Assembly (NCBI GenBank): GCA_037127315.1
Contig: JBBBDQ010001122.1
Coordinates: 5,187,001 to 5,251,000, forward strand
DNA: 64,000 nt
Source: Ascarosepion bandense
Taxonomy: Eukaryota; Mollusca; Cephalopoda; Sepiida; Sepiidae
Direction of reading: 5' to 3'
Shown here: piece by piece, positions 1 through 9,305 of the stretch
Position numbering within the stretch: the stretch's first letter is position 1
How the letters are laid out: each line of letters begins with the position of its first letter
Notes under the pieces: generated by a model
Told to the model about the DNA's origin: nothing
What the model saw: the letters and a program-made list of their open reading frames with translations, nothing else
Databases searched by the model: none
Translations under genes and position numbers: made by a program

Positions 1-228
1 GTTGATGTTTGTTTCACAATAGCCCTGTGTCACGGACCGTGAAAAGGAAACCTGTAATCCATTTCCTTGAGGCGACCAAAGAAAGAAAAATAGAAAAACA
101 GCTGACTCGCCGGCGAGTGAGCATTGCACTGCACCTTTTGTTCCCCCCTCATCATTATTCATCTTTTTTTTTTATACTACACGTAAACTCTGTCATGTCA
201 TGCGTGACAATCTAATATTTATAAAAAA
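1..228. other. Unassigned left edge
   Basis: AT-rich sequence with no recognisable coding or repeat signature. The short open frames here have no family-like motif. Confidence 0.4.
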
Positions 229-560
229 TCAAAGAAAGAGACAGAGAGGCAACATTACGGCGGTGGGTAAGTAACTGAAGCCGAGTAGCCAGATCAGGAC
301 CAATAATATTACTGATTCTTTCTTGGATTTTATCAAGAAGCTTAAGGTGCATCGACTCATATGTGGCAGTAATATTCTAAGCCTGGACGAATGGTAAACA
401 TAGATATGTAAGATAGATTCAGGAAAGAAAACATTGTCCCACACGACACAGTGAACCGACCATCTTAGTAGGTGACCTAGCAATAGATTTAATACAGTAT
501 TTCTATTTCATGTTAGCTAAGAACTTTATCTCAAGAAGGCGCAACGAGTCGCTTTCCAGG
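229..560 (-). pseudogene. LINE reverse-transcriptase C-terminal relic (CR1/L2/jockey-like)
   Basis: On the minus strand the sequence resembles the segment between the RT thumb and the C-terminus of CR1/L2/jockey-type LINEs. The same stretch is better preserved at 62340-62640 and 40200-40400. Shared landmarks are the dinucleotide-rich 'cacagtgaaccgacc' region (HCV-type residues) and the 'aataatattac' block. No long frame survives. A second piece of the same region recurs near 675-740. Family level is inferred from the better copies. Confidence 0.45.
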
Positions 561-669
561 AAGTTAGTATCAGCCATACTGATGAAAAAAAAAAAAATTA
601 ATGGAGAGAAGTTTAGTTTTGAAGACCTTAAAAGTGACAAGCCATGAAATTATTTCTAAAAAAAAAAAA

Positions 670-1075
670 AGAAAAGCACAGACTGAAACCGAGCTACCAG
701 ATCAGGGCCAATAATATTACTTATTTTTCTTTGGACCTTATCTATATCGTCGTTATTAATGCTTTTATATTAATCATTTCACGACAAGCGAATCAATAAA
801 GCCATTAGGACGCAAGATTTTACTGAGTGTAAAAGAATAAGAAAAAAAGAGAAAAATTATTAAGTAGAATGAACGATAAACGAGGAAGATCAATAATGAC
901 TGAAGCTAAGGATTGACATTAAACTTAAAACAAAAATCAAGGTTGGCTAGAAAGCAAAACGTCAGAAAAGAGTTCCACAGGAGAAAATGCGAGAGAAGAA
1001 ACTGTTAGCATAGAACTTACGGTTACATCTACCTAATTCAGCTGTAAAATAATGTAACCTTGTTGCCAATCTAGT
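670..1075 (-). pseudogene. LINE 3' end (same CR1/L2-like family)
   Basis: The minus strand carries the decayed end of the LINE ORF. The 'gagttccacaggagaaaat' and 'gaagaaactgttag' blocks match those in the copies at 33790-34088, 39815-40100 and 61990-62290, where they encode the typical C-terminal 'SFF.RTS.LWN..P' and 'FK.NVN' signature. It is followed by a 3' region containing 'attaggacgcaag'. At 1076 it is joined directly to a SINE tail. Confidence 0.55.
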
Positions 1076-1300
1076 CAGTTAAGTGCCATACGTGATACAC
1101 CCTTAGAGCGATCATGTCTCGAAAGGGACATGGCTGACTGGGCAGAAGATTATCCCTAAGTAGGCTGCGGTAGACTAGTTGCCGGCCAAGGTTATAAAAC
1201 CCAATCCGTCCTATTATTTAACCCATAACTGGAGGGAAGAGACGGATTAATACCTTTCCCAAGGGTATTTGTGCGTAAGTGAATGCAATGAATTCAACTG
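1076..1300 (-). mobile_element. tRNA-derived SINE, family A (5'-truncated)
   Basis: Reads on the minus strand: body with 'GGTTGGCAACC'-type repeats, then the 3' tail with the hairpin ATGTCTC/GAGACAT and the end 'GGCACTTAACTGAC'. The tRNA-like head seen in fuller copies (10226-10545, 39000-39300) is missing beyond about 1300. The tail joins the LINE at 'GCCAATCTAG', the same join as at 34089. Confidence 0.75.
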
Positions 1301-1775
1301 AAAATAAATATATAATATTGTTTGATTATAAAAACAATATCTACTTAAATATGAGTATCGATCAAAAATAATGTTCAAACAAATCATTTCAAATTGTCAG
1401 TTGTTTATAACCAAGTTTCTTTAATCCTCGTTAATACTAAGAAATGAATACAGCTAATCACACTCGATTTGGGGGTAAACGACCCTAGATTGAGAAGTCT
1501 AACCGAAGAAAAAAATTTTTTCCAACATAAATCAAATATGTATTTTTTTCCGTTATGGAAACTGCATTTTTTGTCAAAGCACGTCGCGACCAATTTGGTT
1601 ACGGAGACCATCCTAACTAAGCAAAATTTGAATTACCTACGTTACCTCAAGGACACATGGCCCAGGGGTATAGGCGTTAGTTGGTTCCAGTGACTTGACC
1701 CAGAATTGTAAGTTCAGGACCTGGTTAAAATAGTGGTGAACAAATAACTTAGAGAGTTGAGTTAAAGGGAGATAA
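1301..1775. other. Unassigned AT-rich stretch
   Basis: No repeat match within the window and no convincing frame. Short open frames on both strands lack recognisable motifs. Confidence 0.4.
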
Positions 1776-2095
1776 CTAAATGGTATCCGGAGATAACATC
1801 GCACATGGAATGAAAATGATATACCCTAGTGTTCGAAATAAAGGGTTCGGTTCAAAATTCCAAACCCTTGAAGAAAGCCGGAGCGTACAACACCCAAAAC
1901 GTCGTAAACGTAGCAATAATAAATATGAGGACAACAGCCTGAACAATGTAAATAATGTGTGGTGATACCGACCGAACAAAAGCGATGAACCGGATGTGTG
2001 CTCTCTCACAACTAAAAGTCAAATGAATAAAAATCGTCGTGCGCATCCGAGTTTGCGCAGATGTTCCGGTTGAAAAGTAAAAATTAATCAAAGAT
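1776..2095 (+). mobile_element. Penelope-like terminal relic with decayed hammerhead
   Basis: At 1863-1906 there is a degenerate hammerhead order: CUUGAAGA, a GC-containing spacer, then AAAACGUC where GAAACGUC is expected. The following 'aataaatatgaggacaac' block recurs after the better motif at 27395-27444 and, reversed, at 57780-57870. The three copies define one repeat family; attribution to a PLE terminal repeat is inferred from the GAAACGUY signature common in such elements. Confidence 0.45.
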
Positions 2096-2939
2096 CAAAT
2101 TACCAATTTTATTTATCAGCCAATGAGAAGCCCGGATCCAAATACAAGGAAGAAATTCGAAACGAGCCAGTTGATCCAAAAATGCTGCTATAAAAAGCAG
2201 AGACTAAGCATAAAAAAACAGACAGGCACAGACGGAAGAGAAGATAGTAATTAGTTTCTTCCTTGACCTATGTCAAGCTGCTACTATGCTCGCCTTCTTC
2301 TTCCTTCTTCTTCCGCACCTGTTCTCAAAGTACTAACTGACCTTTTCTAAGACATTCCACACCAACCAACTCACTGACTTTAGAAACGGCAACTTGAAAA
2401 TGAACATTCTTTCTTTCAGCTCACCATTACCTTCCATGAACTCTTTTGCCTCCGTTGAACTTTTATTTCAAGCATTACTTATTTTTGTAAAACATCGATT
2501 GAAATGTATAAATGTTATTTTACACTCAAAAATTGCCTTTCTTGAATTTATGAATTATAGTGGGCTATCTTCCCGCAAGGCCAAATTCCGTTAACATGCT
2601 ACGGAATCCTACTACACCTCACTACAAATGAAATAAGAGAAGAAATACCCGCTATAAATGTAAATACTACCTCATCTCAGAAGTACAGAAAATACTTTTG
2701 AATTTCCTGATTAAGGAAAGCACATTAAGACATCAGATGAATAAAAAAATTAAACTGAAAAATTTATGTTGTTTACGTTCTGGGTACGAAACTAAAACTA
2801 GAAAATATAGATTAATAACTCTCCCAGTTAAAGATGTTCTAATAGATTAAATGAAAAATAAGTTTTTAATAGATTTAAAATATTAAGCTTTTTATATATA
2901 ATCCATTTATTATTAAAAATAATTCTCCATAGATAAATG
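2096..2939. other. AT-rich, possibly decayed PLE
   Basis: Nothing clearly identifiable. The last 300 bases precede a PLE endonuclease fragment in the same orientation and may be its decayed upstream coding region, but no motif proves it. Confidence 0.3.
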
Positions 2940-3140
2940 AACTGTTGCTTCACTTTTACAGTCATCTCTCATCTTTTACTAATAAGGATACACAACATAT
3001 GACATCACTTTCTAAATATTTTTGGAAGTTAAAAGAAAATAAAACACCTAAAGTTAAATGGAAAATTTTCAAACAGGCTATAATATCTAGATCGGTACAT
3101 GAACCATATTTCCTTTGTCTACAAGAAAAAAAATGAAAAT
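2940..3140 (+). pseudogene. Penelope-like GIY-YIG endonuclease fragment
   Basis: Translation gives a short stretch with 'SHLSSFTN', 'TSLSKYFWKLKEN' and 'VKWKIFKQA'. This matches the conserved block after the catalytic half of the PLE GIY-YIG domain (H..SF.......LS...W.LK.......W.I). The corresponding block at 38139-38534 reads NHIHSFSN...ALSKYLWSLKDN...IKWNIIK. The YIG motif and the RT are not present in frame upstream, so this is a relic. Confidence 0.7.
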
Positions 3141-3645
3141 TATTAAATACATGAAAAATGACATATTACTGAATCAGAGGCATGAAACTCCAGTAAATTA
3201 ATATTAAAGAATTAACCTTACAATCCTGCTAGAATTATAAATTCTAAGGTTTGAATCTCCAGCAATTATAAACTTTTTACAGTATTAATCTTACTATCTT
3301 GATAATTTACTTTAACTATATGATCTTTTTTCTTGTGTTTTATCTCTATTTTTATCTTTATTTTCCATTACAAATTATGATCTATTTAATGTTTTAAATT
3401 TAAATTTAAATAACAGTGTCGCACTTTCGTTCTTTTTCTGTTAAAGATTCCTTTTCATTCGTGGAATCTATACGCAGTTCCTCCTCCAGTAGTGGTTTCA
3501 TGTGTTCCTTTGACATATTTTCCCTATTTACCTGTGTTCTTTTGTCTGAGACAATAGAGTTTCTTTACTTTTTTTTAAAGAAATAATGGATTTTTTTATC
3601 CGACCGGTTTTATCCCTTTAAAAGTTATTTTTAGTGGATGTTCAT

Positions 3646-3842
3646 ATTTAAGTAGACGCCCCGTTTATATATTAAACAGTTTGTTTTTTGTTTTATTTTA
3701 TCTACCGGCCTGGATATTTGAGAAATCTTATTTAAAAAATACTCACCTCGACAGCATAGGAACCTACGCCTCCCTCCTGAACATGGAAAACCGTAGTTAT
3801 ATCCGACGTCCTTTAACCGATTCGGCCACGAAAAGCTTTGTC
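3646..3842 (-). mobile_element. tRNA(Leu/Ser)-like SINE copy 1
   Basis: On the minus strand the head contains a D-arm-like A box, GTGGCCGAATCGGTTAAAGG, typical of class II tRNAs (Leu/Ser). A weak B box follows (GTAGGTTCC), then a shared body with CCAGGCCGGTAGA. A second copy lies at 5217-5405 and a body fragment near 6370-6395. Confidence 0.55.
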
Positions 3843-4376
3843 GATCAGTGCCTTTAAGAGAAATCCTTCTCTTTATAGCTTCTCAAAATTTCATATTTGC
3901 TCAGTTTGGTATCCAAACGTAAATTACTACAGAGGAAATGGATTTTTTATTTATTATTTTAACAAGTGCTCCGATGAGAAAACGTCATCTCCAATATGTT
4001 TGAGATTACTTGCCAAGAATAATGAAAAATCTGTGTCTCTTTCCTCCTTGTCTCACCCGGATTTTTCTGAGGCTGTATTTATAGACCGAATGAAAATCGC
4101 CACCTCGTCAGTTGAATTCAGTATCGACAAATTGACGGCGTCGCGATAGGATCGCCTTTGGGTCCTTCGCTTGCTAACATTTTTGTAGGTTTTCACGAGG
4201 CCCTATTATTTTCACGTATTAATCGTCCTCCAATATATCATCGTTATGTTGATGGTACTTTTCGCCTCTTAAATATTAAGGGTGAAGCCGATTCATTTCT
4301 CACCGTTTTAAATTCTGTTCATCCGTCCTTAAAATTTACCGTAGAAAAGGAGTCTAACTTTGTTTGAAATATTCTT
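3843..4376 (+). pseudogene. Penelope-like reverse transcriptase fragment
   Basis: Two frames together give a typical PLE RT core: 'HPDFSEAVFI', 'MKIATSSVEFSID', then after a frameshift near 4130 'IDGVAIGSPLGPSLANIF', 'YHRYVDGTF' and 'LNSVHPSLKFTVEKE'. The catalytic box is YVDG rather than YVDD, so one catalytic aspartate is lost. It belongs to a different PLE lineage from the element at 43493-45100 (SPLGP versus MGSVLGP). Both ends are truncated. Confidence 0.85.
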
Positions 4377-4500
4377 AAAATAAGTCATATTTTTGCTTAA
4401 TTTAAAACTTTTCATTTTTAATTGGTTTTCTTTAATTTATTTTTTTAATTTTAGCAGAAATCTCTTTGACTGGACTTTAACTAAGCAATCCACCCACATT
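4377..4500. other. AT-rich spacer
   Basis: T-rich sequence without a recognisable feature between the PLE fragment and the next repeat. Confidence 0.4.
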
Positions 4501-4715
4501 TTTCTTTTTTTGAATTGGAGTAGATAGACTAAACTATCGCCCGGTTCACACTCCACCCTCGTTTATTGAACAGATGAAGAGGCTCATCTCTTGTTCCCTG
4601 TTTAGGATGTGGTTTCCGGTTTTCTCTTTTCCAATCTTTTCACTCTTACGTAGCCCCCTGCACATCAGTGGCGTTACGGCCTTGCTCGGGGTGATATGAT
4701 TAAAAAAAATGTCTT
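4500..4715 (-). mobile_element. Repeat with the common LINE/SINE 3' end
   Basis: In plus orientation it ends 'GCACATCAGTGGCG', 'GCCTTGCTCGGGGTG' and 'ATGATTAAAA'; the reverse complement matches the block at 57245-57480. The 'GCTTGGGGTGAAATGATTAAA' end recurs at many LINE ends here (about 40940, 51000, 59150, 60480). Strand assignment is by homology to 57245-57480 and is tentative. Confidence 0.5.
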
Positions 4716-4796
4716 TCCTTTTTGGATGCTTTGGTTCATAAAGATGAGGATGACTTTTCGACTTCTGTATTTAGGAAGGCTGCCTTTTCAGTCATA

Positions 4797-4852
4797 GTCA
4801 TCCGGAGACAGATCTGTTTCGGGGTATCACAGGTCGTCAGTACGGTTAAACA
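4797..4852 (-). ncRNA. Hammerhead ribozyme motif 1 (weakened stem II)
   Basis: Minus-strand RNA: CUGACGA core (position 7 is C, which the fold tolerates), CGAAAC, palindromic stem III CAGAUCUG followed by the cleavage triplet GUC. Stem I is formed by ACCGUA with the UCCGGAU side. Stem II is CCUG/CCCC and does not pair, so activity is doubtful. It is the downstream partner of the motif at 5104-5158. Confidence 0.65.
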
Positions 4853-4869
4853 TCCGATTGCTTCTAGCC

Positions 4870-4922
4870 AGGATTGAAACTTGACCGAATTGGTGTCAGT
4901 CGGCTATTCTACCTCTGAGCTA
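4870..4922 (-). promoter_or_regulatory. tRNA-like internal pol III promoter of the hammerhead element
   Basis: On the minus strand TAGCTCAGAGGTAGAAT (about 4906-4922) is nearly identical to the D-arm/A box of many tRNAs, and GTTTCAATCCTGG (about 4868-4880) resembles a T-arm/B box at roughly tRNA spacing. The copy at 29905-29965 keeps both (AGCTGAGAAGTAGAA and GGGTTTCAATCC). Function as a promoter is inferred. Confidence 0.6.
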
Positions 4923-5103
4923 TAGGCGCTTGGTAGAGAAAGGCTGACTTTAGCGTGTTATATATAATGTTTGCACACGCCAGTAGCTCAGAGTGTTCAG
5001 ATTCATTACTAAATGAACGGTGTGTAGATGCGTGAGTAGCTACTGTTTTTTCAAAGTTTACCATTCCTACATAGTGCTCAATCATGATGTAAGAGTGTAA
5101 ATA

Positions 5104-5158
5104 GTCATCTGCAGACAGATCTGTTTCACTGTATCACAGCTCATCAGTACGGTTAGAC
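5104..5158 (-). ncRNA. Hammerhead ribozyme motif 2 (type I)
   Basis: Minus-strand RNA has an intact core: CUGAUGA, stem II GCUG-ugaua-CAGU, GAAA, stem III CAGAUCUG (palindromic, minimal) and cleavage triplet GUC. Stem I pairs CCGUA with UGCAG (one mismatch), plus the outer GUC/GAC pairs across an internal loop. This is the upstream boundary of the 307-bp unit. Confidence 0.8.
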
Positions 5159-5165
5159 ACCCGAC

Positions 5166-5171
<6 letters not shown>

Positions 5172-5203
<32 letters not shown>

Positions 5204-5206
5204 TGT
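5172..5206 (+). repeat. (TG)n microsatellite
   Basis: About 17 TG units, one interrupted, directly beside the hammerhead element end. Confidence 0.9.
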
Positions 5207-5216
5207 GGATATCTAT

Positions 5217-5405
5217 ATTTTAGCAGACGTTCCGCTTATTTCGTAACGGTATTTTATTTTCGTCTACCAGCCTGTATATTCAAGATATCATATTAAAAAT
5301 AAACGTGTCCTGCATCAGGATTCAAGCCTGCGTCCATCTTTACAGGAGCAACCGACGTTAGATCCGATATGCTTTTAACTGACTCAATCACAAAGGTTGA
5401 CATCT
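5217..5405 (-). mobile_element. tRNA(Leu/Ser)-like SINE copy 2
   Basis: Minus strand: A-box region GTGATTGAGTCAGTTAAAAG, B box GGCTTGAATCC, then the same body as 3646-3842 (CAGGCTGGTAGACG, 'GTCTGCT' near the end). The B box is better kept here than in copy 1. Confidence 0.6.
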
Positions 5406-5545
5406 ATTAGGTTGAATTGCTGCCTTTTTACCAGATCAGTGGTTTTTTATTTTTTCAATTCTCGAAATTTAATAAATGCTTAATTTGTTATGCAAAACGT
5501 AAACAAAATAATTTCTAAAGAATGAATTCATTTTTATTTATTTTA

Positions 5546-5881
5546 CTAGCAGTCCTCGAGCTCAGACTCTTTGGACGTTATCACGAAAGACTAAAATGCA
5601 ATAGCTGTTTCCAGTTAAAGCGAAACCGTAGACCGAAAGAAAAATGAATGGATGTAAGTCAAAGTTTCATTTCCTGGCATCGATATCAAATAAGTTTTTT
5701 TCGTCGTAAACTGAATTTTGAAGGCTAAATAAGTCCTCTGAGTAAATGGTATCATGGCTGAGACTAAGAACTACAATTATACCTACTTAGAGCCAAATCT
5801 GAAGCAAAAACTAAAATAAAAGGGCTGAAAAAATACAGACATACAGGCAGATAAACAGACACACACAAACATCTTGCCTTT

Positions 5882-5921
<40 letters not shown>

Positions 5922-6250
5922 TATCAATGTATTATCGATTTTCTGCACTATTGTAAGAACTGCAACCTTGAAACTTCTGAATATCGTTTCTTATGTCTTT
6001 GTCTATGAGTGTATCAAATTTGATTAAAATCGGACCACTCCTTCTATAACCCGATTTTTTCGATTATCGATTATCAATATATATCGGGGGGGGGGGGGGT
6101 ACCTCGACACAAAACCTAGCTAAGAACACTCGCAGACGCTAATAGTACAACTGTGTAAATTTTCAAGAAAATCGGTTCAGCCGTTTCGGAGTCTATAGGC
6201 AACGGATACACACACATACAGACAAAGTTCCATTTATAAATAAGTTTAGA
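5546..6250 (-). mobile_element. Non-autonomous Helitron-like element, copy 1 (long form)
   Basis: Minus orientation: 5' end TCTAAACTTATTTATAAATG at 6250, 3' end CTAG at 5546 followed by T. The usual subterminal GC hairpin is lost here. The interior holds the conserved blocks seen in six other copies ('CGAAACGGCTGAACCGATTT', 'GTGGTCCGATTTTAATCAAA') plus an (AT)n tract (5882-5925) and a G run (6086-6098). The extra segment 5560-5830 is also present in the copies at 45464-46160 and 52492-53326. No Rep/helicase coding sequence is present. Confidence 0.75.
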
Positions 6251-6349
6251 TTTTATTTATTATTTTATTTTATCGAGTCGGTGAAAAGTACATGAGATCT
6301 AACAATGGTTTCTTCTTCAAAGGAGAACTCGATTTCGAATCCTTAAATT

Positions 6350-6440
6350 ATTTAGTGAAATTTCTCGAATATTTAGGCCGGTAGATGAAAATAAATACGT
6401 TTTAAAAAATGAATGAAACTAGTCAAATAGAGGTATCCAC
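6350..6440. repeat. Short repeat with the mariner empty site
   Basis: 6400-6440 matches the sequence flanking the mariner at 13544-14045: 'gaaactagtcaaata' then 'aggtatc'. It gives the unoccupied arrangement of that insertion site. 6365-6395 also carries a SINE body fragment (AGGCCGGTAGATGAAAATAA). Confidence 0.65.
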
Positions 6441-6501
6441 TGAAAAATAACGTTTAAAGTGATTCAAAATAGATAAGATTAATAAATAAAAATCCAATCA
6501 G

Positions 6502-6812
6502 TCAGTTGAGTGCCATTCGTGATGCACGCTTAGGCGATCATGTCTCGAAAGAGACATAACTGACTGGGCAGAATATTTTCCCGCAGTAGGTTACCATTAC
6601 TTTCTGTTACTTTCTGCGGTAAGACTAGTTGCCAACCAAGGCTTATAGAACCTAAGCTGTCCTGTTATTTAACCCATAGCTGAAGAAAGAAAAGAGAGAT
6701 TAATACTTTTCTCAAGGGTATTTGAGCGTAAGTAAATGTAACGAATTCAACTGGAATTCGAACTCGGCTCTCCGATTTCTAATTATGAGCCAATATCCAT
6801 TGCACCACAATA
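6502..6812 (-). mobile_element. tRNA-derived SINE, family A
   Basis: Nearly full length on the minus strand: degenerate head near 6780-6812 ('TTGTGGTGCAATGGATATTG'), box-B-like GAGTTCGAATTCCAG, body, then the tail hairpin ATGTCTC/GAGACAT and the end ACTCAACTGACTGA. About 310 bp. Confidence 0.8.
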
Positions 6813-6875
6813 AAATCAGTTACTTCTTTAAAAATATAATATATTTGCGAAACTTATCTTCGTTTGGTTCTACAG

Positions 6876-7557
6876 AAGGATGCTGCGGATATCATGGACC
6901 GAGCATGTGAGCAATGATGAGGTTTTGGAAATGATGGAAACGAAAAGGAAATTAATAATGAGCATCAGGAAAAGAAAGCTAAAGTTCCTGGGACATACAA
7001 TGAGGAAGGAAGGCTTGGAGAACCTGATACTAACAGGCCAGATAGAGGGAAAAAGAGACAGAGAAAAGCAGCGGATAACATATTTGAAGGGCCTGAACGG
7101 GGGTTGCCACTAGGGATAGGAAGACGTAGAAAGCCATGATCACCTACGTCCTGAGTTAGAGTTTTGTTTAACGGCATATCAACCTCTGTAGGCAATTTAA
7201 TGCCTAAAACGTTTGTACTCAAAAATGTTTTGCTAAGAATAATTTTTTTCCTTCAGAAATGCATATTTTTCTATAAAAGTCTATTTTTATGTATATATTT
7301 CTATAAAAGTCTATTTTTACACTTTCATAGTGTTTTGACCTCAATTTGGGGTTTAACTATTTGCCCATAGCTGGGACCCTAACAGGTGCTACCACTCCGG
7401 GTCAGGGTGGACCTGGAAACAACAGCAATGTAGAGGTGGTTCCATGCTCCTCACAACCTTGCTGCCGGATGCAGTTTATCGTCATACCCAGGACCACATC
7501 CACGCCCCAAAAAGACAAGGTACATAGAAGAAGAAGAAGAAGAAGAAGAAGAAGAAG
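6876..7557 (+). pseudogene. LINE ORF2 C-terminus and 3' end, interrupted by a nested repeat
   Basis: Translation gives 'RMLRISWTEHVSNDEVLEM', 'IRKRKLKFLGHTMRKEGLEN' and 'GQIEGKRDREKQRITYLKG': the zinc-finger-like C-terminal region after the RT of a widespread invertebrate LINE class (the one with SWT.HVSN.EVL and IEGKR.RGRQR). The 3' UTR (CACCTACGTCCTG) is split at 7154 by an unrelated repeat and resumes at about 7509 with GACAAGGTACATAGAAG and the (AAG)n tail (7527-7557). Confidence 0.85.
7154..7508 (-). mobile_element. Repeat family V, nested in the LINE
   Basis: Minus orientation: head 'GGTCCTGGGTATGACG', 'GGTCAGGGTGGACC'-type region (CCACCCTGACCCGGAGTGG on the minus strand), AT-rich middle, then the tail GGCATTAAATTGCC..., GATATGCCGTTAAACAAAAC. 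Other copies: 8038-8550, 33136-33655, 48884-49621. No coding capacity; the mechanism of movement is unknown. The tail is shared with some family A SINEs. Confidence 0.75.
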
Positions 7558-8037
7558 ATCTTCGTTTGGCACGTGACACAAGCGTAGGGTACCGAGTAGG
7601 GGTAGATTTCATGATAAGAAATTCAGTTGCTAGACGCCCTATGCGTGTATGTATCGCAGTAACTCGTCAATTAACTAAATCATGTACAAAGACAAAAGTG
7701 TCTGGCACAAGAAACATATGCGTGCCACTGATTCACGAACAAGCTAACCACAATAGCTTGCTAACCCCTATACGTGAGGTACCCATTAATGTTAAAACAT
7801 AGTCCAACAGTAGCAATGATCTACAAGATTAGCTCATTAACCATTATTTCTTTATGAGTTGACATTATATGAATGTTTATTCAATCTAACTTAGTCCAAA
7901 ATGCAGCTACAGTTGCGTAATACCCAGTGAGGACAGACATCATTACATCATCGTCACAACTTGCAACACTAGACCACGAATCATGTTTTCAACCTGTAAC
8001 CCACTTTTTGATCATCACTGTACTACGTGTATTGCGG
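7558..8037. other. Unassigned stretch
   Basis: Moderately GC-richer than its surroundings (7570-7790). The open frame 7566-7802 has no recognisable domain, and I would not call it a gene. Confidence 0.4.
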
Positions 8038-8550
8038 TCCTGGGCTTGATGGTAAACTGCGTCCGGCAGCAAGGCCTCTGATTGGGAGGTTGTGAGGAGC
8101 ATGGAATCACCTCTTAATTGCTGATGTTACCAGGTCCACCCTGACCCGGAGTGGTAGCACCTGTTAGGATCCCAGCTATGGGCAAAGAGTTAACCCCCCA
8201 CCAACTGGGGTCAAAATGAAAGTATAAAAATACACTTTTATAGAAATATATGCATAAAAATAAACTTTTATAGAAAAATATACATTTTTGAAGGAAAAAT
8301 ATTACCAACAATACATTACCTTATAGAAATAATTATTACCATAACACATTTTTGAATACAAAACTAGAAAACATTTTCAGTTTTATAAAATAAAACAAAA
8401 TAAAAACAAAAATATTTTCATTAAAATTTGATTAAATCAATCTTCTCACTATAACTGAAAATTTTTTTAAAAATCTCTCTTAAACCCCCCCCCCCCACCT
8501 TTTTGGTATTAAATAACCCACAGAGGTGTTGATATGTTATTAAACAAAAC
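8038..8550 (+). mobile_element. Repeat family V
   Basis: Head 'GTCCTGGGCTTGATGG', GGCAGCAAGGCCTCTGATTG, GACCCGGAGTGGTAGCACC, AT-rich middle with short TATAAAA-type repeats, a C run, then the tail AATAACCCACAGAGGTGTTG and TTAAACAAAAC. The complete head distinguishes it from the nested copy at 7154. Confidence 0.75.
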
Positions 8551-9305
8551 TAAAAAAAATCTACGTGTATTGCAACGACGGCAGCAATTGGTGCCTCACC
8601 ATGCTTATTTAGTCTGTTTTTTTTATTCAGAGTTGACCTTCAAGTGTGCCCTACCAAGACAAAAGCGTCTTGTCTACCTTATCATTTCCCTTGGTAGAAT
8701 ACAGGAATCCCCAGAGTTGTACGGCTAATATATATATATATATCACTACGCACTAATCGAAAACTTCTTAATCGACTTATAGGATATGATGTAATTTGTA
8801 CCTCAAATTTTAGCTTTTATGCACAATTAATTTCTAATTTGCGTGTTTTTTTTTTAAATTAAAATACAGATACATGTAGGAAGATACAATAAAATGCTAT
8901 AAATTAATGTTTATTAATTTGATTTCTTATGAAAAAGAAACTTATTTACAGTGTTTTGCCGCATGATATTCTTCTGTTCTTCATATAATTGGCGGTACTG
9001 AGAAACTGTCCCTTCAAATTTGCCAAACATTATAATCATTAGTATTTTAACCTGCAAATTTTATTTATAATTTTTCCATTGTAAATATATCAATGTTTTT
9101 AAGAAATGTAAATTTCTGTAGTTAATTAAATCGTCAATTTTTTAACAGAAATATCCTTCAAAATGAACACGAAAAATCAAAATATTCAAAATGCCTAAAT
9201 AGAAAAATATTCAAGTATGTATTTTTATTATCGGCTTATATAAAATTTATCTAAATATAACCGTCCATTTTCTAACACTAATGTAATTACTTACATGACG
9301 TAATC
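8551..9305. other. Unassigned AT-rich stretch
   Basis: Very AT-rich with a short (TA)n at about 8728-8743. No match to other repeats in the window except common AT words. Confidence 0.4.

Larger units (their letters stand above)
4797..5158 (-). mobile_element. Hammerhead-flanked SINE-like unit (retrozyme/Sm-alpha type), dimer junctions
   Basis: Two hammerhead motifs in direct repeat, 307 bp apart, enclose one complete unit. Between them on the minus strand is a tRNA-like segment (A-box-like TAGCTCAGAGGTAGAA at 4907-4922, B-box-like pairing arm near 4870-4880). Other partial copies: 29836-29999, 51575-51830 and the isolated ribozyme at 52019-52073. The design (about 300-bp monomer, pol III-like boxes, type I hammerhead with a minimal stem III) resembles schistosome Sm-alpha repeats and metazoan retrozymes. 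Autonomy is not expected; mobilisation would need RT in trans, plausibly PLE-encoded (inference). Confidence 0.75.

Noticed and set aside
541..600. CUGAUGA at 575-581 as a hammerhead core
   Set aside because: No GAAA box, stem II or pairing stem I follow; only an A run.
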